Source: Pirellulales bacterium (GTDB taxonomy: Bacteria; Planctomycetota; Planctomycetia; Pirellulales; Thermoguttaceae). From it: DNA of 35,514 nt. Of the stretch, positions 8,784-19,600 are shown one piece after another. The notes beneath the pieces are model-generated. The model was given only the letters and a program-made list of their open reading frames with translations, did not search any database and was not told the DNA's origin. Made by a program: the position numbers and the translations under genes. The stretch is taken from contig JAFGRD010000123.1 in the NCBI GenBank assembly GCA_016935315.1, positions 1 through 35,514 on the forward strand, given 5' to 3'. How positions within the stretch are numbered: the first letter of the stretch is position 1; each line of letters opens with the position of its first letter.

Positions 8784-10490
8784 ATGAGCACGAACGATTC
8801 CACACGCTCTTCCGATTTCATCCGAGACATTGTCGCCGAAGACCAGAGAACGGGCAACTGGGACGGTCGCGTGCACACCCGCTTCCCGCCCGAGCCGAAC
8901 GGCTATCTGCACATCGGGCATGCCAAGTCGATCTGTCTGAATTTCGGCATCGCCGAAGAGCATGAAGGCGGGCTGTGCAACCTGCGATTCGACGACACCA
9001 ATCCGCTCAAAGAAGAGCAGGAGTATATCGACGCGATCAAGGAAGACGTTCGCTGGCTGGGGTTCGATTGGGAGGATCGCGAGTACTTTGCTTCCGACTA
9101 TTTCGATCAACTCTGCGCGTGGGCCGTGCAGTTGATCCAAGCGGGCAAGGCGTACGTCTGCGATCTCGATGCCGATCAGATCCGCGAATACCGCGGCACC
9201 TTGACCAAACCGGGCAAGGACAGCCCGGATCGAAACCGGTCGGTGGAAGAGAACCTCGTTCTGTTTGAGCGGATGCGGGCCGGTGAGTGTCCGGACGGCT
9301 CGCGGACCTTGCGGGCGAAGATCGACATGGCCCACCCCAACCTGAACATGCGGGACCCGGTCATGTATCGCATCCTGCACGCCGCGCATCCGCGCACGGG
9401 GAACAAATGGTGCATTTACCCGACGTACGATTTCACCCACGGCCAGTCGGATTCCATCGAGCGAATCACGCATTCGATCTGCACGCTGGAGTTCGAAAAC
9501 CACCGCCCGCTGTACGACTGGTATCTCGACGCGCTGGAGGTCTACCATTCCCGGCAGATCGAGTTTGCCCGGCTGAATCTGACCTACACCGTGATGAGCA
9601 AGCGGAAACTGCTCACGCTGGTGCGAGAGGGCTACGTCAGCGGTTGGGATGATCCGCGGATGCCAACGATTTGCGGACTGCGCCGACGCGGGTATACGCC
9701 CGAGGCGATCCGCAGCTTCTGTGAGCGAATCGGCGTGGCCAAGTTCAATAGCACCATCGACATCGCGCTACTGGAGCATAGCCTTCGCGAGGATCTCAAC
9801 CAACGGGCCCCGCGCGTGATGGCCGTGCTGCGGCCCCTGAAAGTCGTGATCGACAACTATCCGAAAGGTCAGGAGGAGGAGCTTGACGCCGTCAACAATC
9901 CGGAAGATCCCGGCATGGGCACGCGAAAAGTCCCGTTTTCTCGGGTGCTGTACATCGAGCAGGATGACTTCCGCGAAGACCCGCCCAAGAAGTATTACCG
10001 CCTGGCGCCGGGACGCGAGGTGCGGTTGCGTTACGCCTACTTCATCAAGTGCGTGGAAGCAGTCAAGGATGAGACGACGGGCGAGGTCGTGGAACTACAC
10101 TGCACCTACGACCCCGAGACGCGCGGCGGCGGCGCTCCCGATGGCCGGAAGGTGAAGGCCACGCTACACTGGGTATCGGCTGCCCACGCACTCCAGGCCG
10201 AAGTCCGACTCTACGACCATCTGTTTGCCAAAGAATACCCGGAGGCGGTCGACGAAGGCTCCGACTTCAGGGCGAACCTGAACCCGAACTCGCTGCACAC
10301 GTTGACCTCTTGCCGCGTCGAGCCAAGTCTCGCCGGCGCACCGGCCGAGAGCCGCTACCAGTTCGAACGGCAAGGCTATTTCTGCGTCGATTCAGCCGGC
10401 TCGTCCGATGCCAAACTGGTCTTCAACCGCACCGTATCGCTTCGCGACACCTGGGCCAAAATTGAGAAGACCCAGAACTCCGGGCAATAG
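8784..10490 (+). CDS. glnS: Glutamine--tRNA ligase
   Basis: A 568-aa GlnRS that charges tRNA-Gln directly. The ATG at 8784 is preferred because AGGAG (8771-8775) lies 8 bases before it; the in-frame ATG at 8757 lacks a site. '[17 protein letters not shown]' carries HIGH at 43-46, and VMSKR at 270-274 is the KMSKS loop. '[17 protein letters not shown]' and '[20 protein letters not shown]' are hallmark GlnRS segments. The C-terminal two-barrel anticodon domain is complete ([15 protein letters not shown] through [12 protein letters not shown]). Bacterial GlnRS is generally taken to derive from a eukaryotic-type GluRS lineage by transfer. Its presence means Gln-tRNA need not be made by amidation of Glu-tRNA. 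Confidence 0.96.
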   Translation: MSTNDSTRSSDFIRDIVAEDQRTGNWDGRVHTRFPPEPNGYLHIGHAKSICLNFGIAEEHEGGLCNLRFDDTNPLKEEQEYIDAIKEDVRWLGFDWEDREYFASDYFDQLCAWAVQLIQAGKAYVCDLDADQIREYRGTLTKPGKDSPDRNRSVEENLVLFERMRAGECPDGSRTLRAKIDMAHPNLNMRDPVMYRILHAAHPRTGNKWCIYPTYDFTHGQSDSIERITHSICTLEFENHRPLYDWYLDALEVYHSRQIEFARLNLTYTVMSKRKLLTLVREGYVSGWDDPRMPTICGLRRRGYTPEAIRSFCERIGVAKFNSTIDIALLEHSLREDLNQRAPRVMAVLRPLKVVIDNYPKGQEEELDAVNNPEDPGMGTRKVPFSRVLYIEQDDFREDPPKKYYRLAPGREVRLRYAYFIKCVEAVKDETTGEVVELHCTYDPETRGGGAPDGRKVKATLHWVSAAHALQAEVRLYDHLFAKEYPEAVDEGSDFRANLNPNSLHTLTSCRVEPSLAGAPAESRYQFERQGYFCVDSAGSSDAKLVFNRTVSLRDTWAKIEKTQNSGQ

Positions 10491-10620
10491 CAGCGTCTAC
10501 GACTGCGATCTTGCCGGTCTTGGGTGGGAATGCGCGGCTGCCGGTGGCATGTCCTGACGGAACGGACAGCCCGGTTGCTCGCTGGTGGGCTGCGAGCTGA
10601 CACCGCTGCGGTCGCAGACT

Positions 10621-10642
10621 CGTCCGGTACCATCGGCGGACG
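10621..10642 (-). terminator. Weak hairpin between convergent glnS and the giant gene
   Basis: CGTCCG (10621-10626) pairs with CGGACG (10637-10642) over a 10-base loop, about 20 bases beyond the stop of the minus-strand giant gene. No T-tract follows on either strand, so a terminator role is uncertain. Nothing else was seen in the 172-base gap. Confidence 0.25.
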
Positions 10643-10662
10643 GGGCTTTGGGGGAGGATAGG

Positions 10663-13600
10663 TTATCGTGGATCGGCCAGCAGGGCGTCGATAGCCTGGT
10701 CGGCTGCCTGGACGTTCTTGGCCGGATTCTGCTTCGCCTGGAGCTTCTCAAACTCGTAAAGCCAGGTCATCTTGGCCGGCGACGACTGCGGCGTTGCCGC
10801 CTCCTCGACGGCCGTTTTCTTCCACACGGCGTCCAACGCCGCTGATTCCGCAGCCTTGACGCCTGGCACGGTAATCAGTCTCAGCGCGTTGAGGAAGTTC
10901 GTCTGGTTGTTGCGCGCGATCAGCATGTCAGTGGCGTTGACCCGGGCGTCACGGTTGAAATCGGCATGGAAATCGATCGGGGCCGGATTGAGGAAGTTGC
11001 GGGGGTTGTTCCGGGCCAACAGCATGTCCGTGGCGTTGACCTTGGCATCGAGCGTCGAGTTGCCTGCCTCGCCCACGGCGTTGCCGAAGTAGAACACGTC
11101 GTCCGACAAGAGACCGGTGTCCGCGTTGGCCAGCACGGTGACCTGGAGCCACTGCTTCGAGATGGCGTAGTCGGGCCAGATGATTGTCACGCGATCGGAG
11201 CCGCCCTGGCCGGCGCCAAGTCGGAGGGTCACGCTGGAGGGCGCCGGGGTGATCGCCCAGGTGCTCGGAGTGTTGCTGTTGCCCACGCGAAACTGGAAGT
11301 CGCCGGCGTCCAACACCGTGTCGCCGGGGACGCCGGCAATGTCGATCATCACGCCGTTGATGCCGCGGGTGTAGCTGGTGTAGTTGGCGAAGGTCGCCGT
11401 CTGGCCCGGCAGCAGGGCGGTTTTGTCCGGTGCAATCGCCCCATCATCCAGGGCATTGGCGGCCGCATTGTTGCCGTCGAACGAGGAGAAGTTGTAGAAG
11501 ACGTGGCGGGCCACGACGCGCCCCGGAGCGGCATATTCCACGCTGCCGGGCGTGGGCGGACCGGAGGTCCACATGGTTCCGTCGTTGCCCCAGCTCTCCG
11601 GCTGCAACCGGTAAAGCGAGCTGCCGGTGCCGTCGGCCTCGACCGGCCACGACCCTTCGTCGTCGTAAACCACCTCGTCTTCCAGCAGCCGCGGATAGAA
11701 TCCCGGCTCGTCCGGCGGCGGCGTATCGGGCCGCTGCAACTGCACCCGCTCGCCTCCGTCGTCCAAATGGCCGCTGAAGGGCCCCCACAGCCGCACCGAG
11801 GCGTCAATCCCGTAGTGCGTCCGAAAAGCCACCGCGGCGTCGGTATCGGCCGGGTCGAACGGTACGACGACCGCGACGCCGTAAGCGTCCAGCACCGCGT
11901 CGGCGGGGAAGTCGAAGTCGACCCCCTTGCCAAGCCGCCAATGAGCCAAGCCGACCGGCGCCGCGGTCGGGTTGTAGATCTCGACGAATTCAAACTCTTC
12001 GGCGTCCGGGAACGTCCCGGGGTTGTACTGCACTTCGCTGATAATCACCGGTCCCACTCGCGGGCCGCTGTTCTGGCCATGGGCCGGATCGAGGGTCCGC
12101 TGGCTCATCGGATACAGCGGCCCCTCGCCGTTGGGCCAACGCCCGAAGCTCTCGCCGTTCTTTGCCGCGCCGAAGATCGCGTAATCGACGAACCGCGTCG
12201 GCTTGCCGTCCGCGCCGGCGGCCACCAGGTAGACCTCGTCACCGTGGGCCCCATCCAGGGCGAAATCATTCGGCCCCGGATTCAATGGCGTGGGGTTGAA
12301 ATCGTCTTCGTCGAAGACCACGTAGCCGAAAGCGGGAATGGTGGTCCCATCGGGAATCCGGAACTTCAGGTAGGCGGCGTCCGAGTCGCTGAGGTACCAA
12401 CCGCCGACGTCGATCGGATCGGCCGTCGTGTTGTACAACTCGATCGAATCGACCAGCGGCGGGTCGGTGTGGGTGAGCACCTCGTTGATGACGACGTCTC
12501 GCCGCGGCGTGCCCTCCGCGCTGCCGGGAGTCCCGCCCAGCACGGTGCCTGTCTGCCAGCTCTGGCTCTGACTCCAACTGGCCGCCTTGGCGGCCGGGTC
12601 GCGGATTTGCAGGGCGTACCCGTCGCCGTCGGTGGTCGGATACCAGGCGTCGCTGTACTCGAACCGTAGCACGGCAGCCTCCAGCGGGGCGGCCAGCTGT
12701 AGCACAAGCTCCTCGCCGCAGTTGCAGAGGCTGCCGGAAAACTCGCCGGCCACGTTGTTGCCCGGACCGTACGCCCGCGCAAAGGCCTCGCGGTTGCTGA
12801 CCACGACGACGTAGTCGCCCGGGGCAAGCATCAGCGCCGGGAAGGTGAAATCAATGCCGCCGGCCAGCCGCGCGCCGGTCAAATCGAGCGTCGCGGCGCC
12901 GACGTTCTGCAGCTCGACGAATTCCGTATCGGTGTTCTCCGCCGGGTGATACATGATCTCGGTGACCCGCAGCCCGTCGAGCAAAGCCATCGCCTGGGCG
13001 ACGCGGGCATCCTCCGAGACGGTAATCGTCGCGTCCAGCGTCATGCCAAAGACAACGTCGGAGCTGGTGTCGCTGGTCTGATGGACCTCCACCGCCAGCA
13101 CGTTATCGCCTTGTCGCAGGCTGCCCGTGGGAAGGGTGAACGGCCCCTCCGGGTCCGCGTCGCCCACGCTGCGCACCGGGGGCCCCATGCCCAGTTGATA
13201 CACCTGCTGCCCGTTGAGGTAGAAGATGGCCCCGTCGTCGATCAGCGTGCTCATGGTCAGCACCACGCTTGCCGGATCGGCGTCGAGCGTGAAATGCGTG
13301 CGGAAATAGTAGGTCATGACCTGGGGGCTGCCGAGTGACAGCGGCGTGTTGATCGGCGATGGCAGCGTGGAGTCCTCCACGCCCAGCACTCCCGGACCAC
13401 TCGGCCAGGCCGGCACGGGCGTAAACTCGGGCTGATTCCAGTTGGGGTCGGCCGCGGCGCCCGACTGGTCATAGGACCAGACGCTGTCCATCGCGATCAA
13501 CGGAACGGTGATCGTTGCCGGGAAGGGATTGCTGACTCCCGGCGTGGGCAGCCTGGAAAACGCGTAGCTCTCGGCGCCGTCCGGGGCGCGGCCTTCGGCG

Positions 13601-16600
13601 ACGTCGGTCGTCTGCGGATAGTAGACGATCTTGTCGATCTGCTTCAGTTGGGCGTCGAACAGTCCCAGCAGCTCCTGGCCGGACGAGAGCTTGAAGCCGA
13701 CGTGGTTGGCCCCTGCTGCGGTGTCGGAGTCGGCCACGAAGACGGCGTAGCCACTACCGGCGACGAAACTCAACGGGGCGATCTCGTGCATGTCAGGCTG
13801 GCCGTAGGGCCGATCGCTGAGGTACAATCCGGCCAGAGGCACCGGAAGCGGGTCGGCGTTGTACAGCTCGAGGAAGTCGTCGGCGAGCCGCACGTCGCCG
13901 TTGGCGAACCACTCGTTGATCTTCAACGTCGCGGGGTTGCCCGTCCGTTGGGCCACGTTGGCCGTGCCCAACGTCGGCTGGCACAGCGCCCACTCGGCAC
14001 GATGGCCGATCCGGCCGATCGACAGGTCGGCAAGCTGCATGCCGAATTCGACCGAATCGAGCAGCGCCCCGCCGTTGGCGGCCGTGTCATACAGCAATAC
14101 GGCCTCGCCGTCGCCGTCCAGCGCGAAGCCCAGGTGAAGCCCCGAGGTGCCGGTGTCGTTGTCGGCGTATACCACCAGGTATCCGCCGGCCGGGATGGTG
14201 GTCTCGGCGGGCCGGCTGCTGGGGAAGACGTATTTCGCCGGGTTGGGCGAATTGTCGCTCAGGCTCATGCCGGCAAGATCCACCGCGTTCGGCCCGGCGT
14301 TGTACAGCTCGATCAGGTCGGGATACGTCCCTTCGTGCTCCACCGCCGCCGTATTGATCGCCAGCACCTCGTTGATTCGCACTCGCAGGGGCAACGGCGA
14401 CGTATCGACCGCCCAGGTTTGCGAGACGCTCGCGTCGGCCTCGTCCTGCCAGACGTTTGCGCGGTTCTTGCCTTGGACCTCCACGGTGTAGTCGCCGTCG
14501 GCCAGTCCGGTAAGCACGATCGGCGAGGCAACCGGCGTTTCGCTGCTCCAGACCCCGCCGTTGACGCGATATCGGTAGGCCGCGATGCCGGGCCCGCCGA
14601 CCGTCAGAGTGGCGGCGGTCTGCGCGGTCGTCGCCGGGGGCTCGCCGGCGATGGACGGTCCGCCTGGCACCATGGCCCCCATGTCCTGTCCGTTGGGCCC
14701 GGCTGCCACCGCGGGCGAGCCGGGCAGCAAATGGAAATCGCCAACGGTCGGATCGGCCAATCGCGGGTCCTCGTCGAGGTTTCCCGTGCCGTAGACGTGA
14801 TACGCCGCCGGCATGATGTTCCGGTGGGCCACCAGATCCGTGTCGACCTGCACTTCGTTAAAGATCACGGCCGTCTCGGCGAAAATGTTCCCCTCGACGT
14901 AGGCCCCGCGTCCCGGGCCGCTGGTGTCGCCCGGACGCACGAAGTACACGGCCGAGATCACCCCGCCGACCAGCGTGTTGTTGACCAGCGTGAGAAACGC
15001 GTCGTCCTTGACCTGGGCGATGTGGTCCACGTCGTAGAAGGTGTTGCGAGCCATGGTGAAGTCGTGCCCGGCACCGGCCGAAATCACGTTGGAGTCGCCC
15101 GTGCCCGTATTCCACTGGTCCTTGCGGATGTGCATGAAGGTGTTGCCCTCGATCAGGGCGTCGCCTTCCAGATCCAGCGCGTCGTCGCCGCCGCCGAGAA
15201 ACACGTTGTTGAGGTATTGCATCACGGTGGCGGGCGAAGAATGGCCGTCGACGTCAATCACGTCGTTGTGCCCCTTGGTGGTGCCGAAGACATTGTTCTC
15301 GATGAGGAATTGTCCGCTGTCCGAGGCCCGCCCCCAGATGTGCTCGCTGAGGTTGTCGGTGATCGGGGCCTCGCCGGGGCCGAAGATGTCGGTGAACGTC
15401 GAGTTGCGGACGATCAACGTCGAGTCCAGCGTCCGGATCCGCCGCCGCTGGGCATGGTCGAATGTGCAATGGTCGATCAGCAGGTTCGAGTTCACCACGC
15501 CCACCAGACCGTCGTTGGTCGTGGCGTATTCGAGCACCGCGTAGCTCAGACGGTTGTCCTGCATGGTATCGGCGAACTGCAGGCCGTTCCAGCTTCCCCC
15601 GTTGGGGACGTGCGTGAAGCGGATCTGCTGATACTTCGTCCCTTCGGCCAACAGCCGGCCGTTGATCGTCAGGCTCGTGTTGTCCTCGAAGAACAACGTC
15701 GTGCCCGGTTCGATCGTCAAGGTAACGCCGGAGTCCACGACCACACTGCCGGTGAACGTGTAGGGTCCGTCGGCGGCCGTGAGGATCGTATCGACCGAGA
15801 TGTTGCCGGCGGGAATCTCCGCCGCGGCCAGAATGGGGCCGTCTTGGGGCGCGTCCGTCAGAGCCTCCTGCCCGGCCTGGTTGGTGGGAATCGACGCCGG
15901 GGCGCCGCCGGGGGCCTCGACCGTCCAGGTTTTCGACACGCTGGCTTCCGCTTCGGCCTGCCAGATGCCGGCGGAGTCTCGTGCAATGACCTCCACCGTG
16001 TAGTCGCCCGCGGCCAGGCCGCTTAGCACGATCGGCTCGCGTCGCCGGGCGATGATCGTGCCGGTGGCCGGCGAAGTCGGCGCGCCGGTCACGGTGACCT
16101 GGAAGGTGTTGACCGTGGCGTTGGCGACGGTAAACGCTCCATTGTACTCTCGCTGCTTGGAACCGTAGATATCCACCACGTCGCCGTTGGCATAGCCGTG
16201 GGCGGTCAGCGTCACGGTGGCCGTCGAGCCGACGCGGGTGATCGATCCGACCGTCTTGACGGCCGCCCGTTCGGTGCTCCAGACGCCCTCGTTGACGCGG
16301 TACTTGTAGCCGTAGATGTGCGGCCCGCCCACGGTCAGCGTGGCAGAGGTCTCGGTCGTGTTGGCGGGTGGCTCGCCGGCGATGGTCGCTCCGGCCGGAA
16401 TGAGGCCGCCCATGTCGACGCCGTTGGGCCCCGTGCCGACGGCCGGCGAGCCGGGCAGCAGCGCGAAGGCCGCCCTGATGCCGGCTTCCGTGATGTCGCT
16501 CGGATTCGGATTGCTCAGCAGCGGATCGACGCCGATGAGGTTGCCCGTGCCGACCCAGGACACGGGCTCGGCGTCGGTGGCGGGATAGACGATCGAGTTG

Positions 16601-19600
16601 TTCATCGTCACGGCCACGGGGCGGGTGGTGGGCTCCAGGTGCTCGAACAGGGCCGACACGTTGTAGAAGATGTTGCCGTCGAGGTAGACGCCGTTGCCTT
16701 CGTATTGGGGCGGGCGGTCCTCGAAGAAGTTGATTGCGGCGGTGGTGGCGTTGGTGGTGGTGTACTTCTTGTAGACGTTGACGATCGTGTTGTTGACGAT
16801 CGTGCCGTGGGCGCCGTCCTTGATGATGATGGCGTGATCCACGTCGTAGAACAGGTTCCGCACGATGGTGACTTCCGTGCTCTGATCGAGATCGTTGCCG
16901 GTGGCGATGGCGTGCGACTTGCTGTCGCGCGAGCCGTCCTGGTGGAAGTCGACGAAGACGTTGCCCTCGATGTGGGCGTCCGTGCTGTCCAGGTCCAGCG
17001 CGTCGTCGCCCCCGCCGGAAAAGTAGTTGTTCATCACGCGGAGAATCGGGCCGGGCCGCTGACCGCCGGTGAAGTCGATCACGTCGTTGTAGCCGTTGGC
17101 TCTCCCGAACCAGTTCCCCTCGAACAGCGCGTATCCGCCGGTCGGAAAGCCCGTGCCGTGGATCAGCTCGCCGCTGCCCAAGTCGGGAAACGTGCTGTTG
17201 CGGACGATGATCGACGACGTGTGAATGTCGAGATAGTACGACTCTTCATGATTGTTGAAGTTGACGTTCTCCAGCACGACCTGGGCGTTGGTCATCTCGA
17301 CGGCGTCGCCCGCCGAATCGGAATAGCTGATGTCGGCGTAGGCAATGTGGTTCACCTGGGTGGAGTAGGAACCGTAACTGAAGACGATGCCCGCCCAGGC
17401 GCCCGACTCGCCGAAACGGGTCAGCGTGATCCGGTGGTCGTCCAACCCCTCAGCCAAGAACCGGCCGTTGACGGTCAGCCTCGTGCCCGGGTCGAAATAC
17501 ACCGCCGTGCCCGGCTGGATCGTCAGAGTCTGCCCGGCCGGCACGGTGATGCTGCCGGTCACGTGGTAGTAGCCGTTGACCGGCGACCATTCGCCGGAAA
17601 CGTTTCCGGCGGGAATCACGTTCTCGGTCTGGTCCGCGTCGTACCAGACGTCGATGTAGCCGGTTTCCAGCGGCTCGCCCGTCCCTTCGCGGTTGTCGAA
17701 CGTCTCGACGACGATCCGGTTGACGCCCGGATTCAGCGGGACGCCCCCGGTTCCCGGCGTGCCGTCATCCAGCGTGACCGACAGCATCGGGCGGTTGGCG
17801 CCGGTGCCGTCCTCGTGCGAGTCGAAGTCGACCCCGCCCGACCCGGTGGGCAACAGCACCCAGCCGTGGTTGCTGGAGGGGGCCGCCTGCCATGCCAGCA
17901 CCGAGCTGGTTACATCAATTGTGATCCGCCCGGTCGAGCCCGCCGAGGCCACCGCGTCGGCGGTGGCCATGGCCTCGATCCCGTTGGCCTGGACACCGTT
18001 GCCGCCGAACGTGTTCCAGTTGCTCGTCTCGGCCCATCCGCTGAGCATCCGGTGTAACTGCATGTTGTCGCCGGTGTCCGTGACGTTCAGCGTCAGCGTG
18101 GCGCGGGCGATCGGATCGGTCAGAGCCACCTGGCCCGGCCCGTCGCCGAAGATGTTGTCGAAGCGGATCAGTGCCTGCACCGCGCCGCCGTCGTCCGAGC
18201 CATCGACGTTGATCGATGTCTCCGTGCTCAGGTCCGCTGTGGGTGTGCTCCAACGTATTTCGGTGTCCACCGTGCCGGCGTAGGTGGCGTCCGGGTTCAC
18301 GCCGTCCTGGAACGAGAGGACGGTCGCGCCGATGCCGCCCTGGCCGAACGCCCAGGTACCCTCCCGTGGCGACCAGTCCACGTCCACGCCGTTGACCCGG
18401 ACGAGATAGGTCTCCGAAGCGTCGGCCGTCCCCGTGATCGCCGCCACCGGCGAGCCCGTCAAGTGATACCCGCCGACAACCGGCAGGGAGCTGTCGATGG
18501 TGAACTCCCGCGGGATCTGTGACAGAACCTCCGCGGTCCGCTCGTCAATATAGTTTTTGATGCCGACAATGGTGCTCGCCGGGGCGAAAGGTCCCAGGAC
18601 CCGGTCGATCAGCGGGTCGAGCACCGTCCGATTGAAGAACGCGCCCATCAGGTCCAAAAACGCCTGGTAGTATAGCGGTGTGACGTCGGGGTGGTGCAGC
18701 AGGCGGTCCAGGGCCTCGACGCCGTTGGAGCCGCTCACACCGTCGGCCGGGGCGAAGATGCTCTGATCGGTCGCCCCGCTGCCGGAAAGCTGCATCAAGG
18801 AATCCAGATCGTGCGGGATCAGGACGAACCGCGGGTCGTTGAAGCCGGCGTACATCGTATAGTCGTCGCCGATGCCCCTGCTTAGGCCCGTCTCGCGATT
18901 CAGCAGCAGCGCGTCCAGCGCCAGCCAGTGCAGCCACTGGTCTACGTCGATCACCGTGCTCACCTCGGCCAGGTAGCTCTCCTCGGGCGCGTTGGCCAGC
19001 ACGTCGGTCATGTGGATCAGGTCGGACCAGTCGTCCACGTCCTCGTTGGTCATCTTGAAGTACGTGTCGCGGTAGGCGTCGGGATTGGCGCCCTCGTAGC
19101 GGAAATCGGCCTCCTGGCTGTAGTCGTCCAGACGCAGGCCCTTGTAGAGATTGCCGTCGCCGTCCTGGGGGAAATGCCTCGCGGTGAAGTCGGTGTCGGG
19201 GGCCTCGAGCGACACGTACGTGCCGTACATGCGGCCGTAGTTGACGCTCAGGTCGGTGCCGTTGACCAGCACTTGCACCCCGACGGCGTTGGGCGCCGGC
19301 AAGCCGGCCATCTGGTACATCGCCATGCCCAGGATTTGCGAGTCCGTGTTCTGGCAGTTGATGTTGATCCGCGTCATGCTCTGCCACGGCCGGTCGTTGG
19401 CGAAGTTCACGCGGTAGTTGTTTGGAGGACCGGTCCGGGTGCCGTGCCCGCGATTGCGCACGCCGGCGTTGTAACGCAGCTCCACATCCACCCCGTCGAC
19501 GCTGATGAACGTCGCATTCATCTGGGCGTTGCTGTCGTCCTCGCTGCCCGTGCCGCCGTCGCCGATGTCGGCCAAGCGCAAGCGTTCGGCCTCGGTCATC

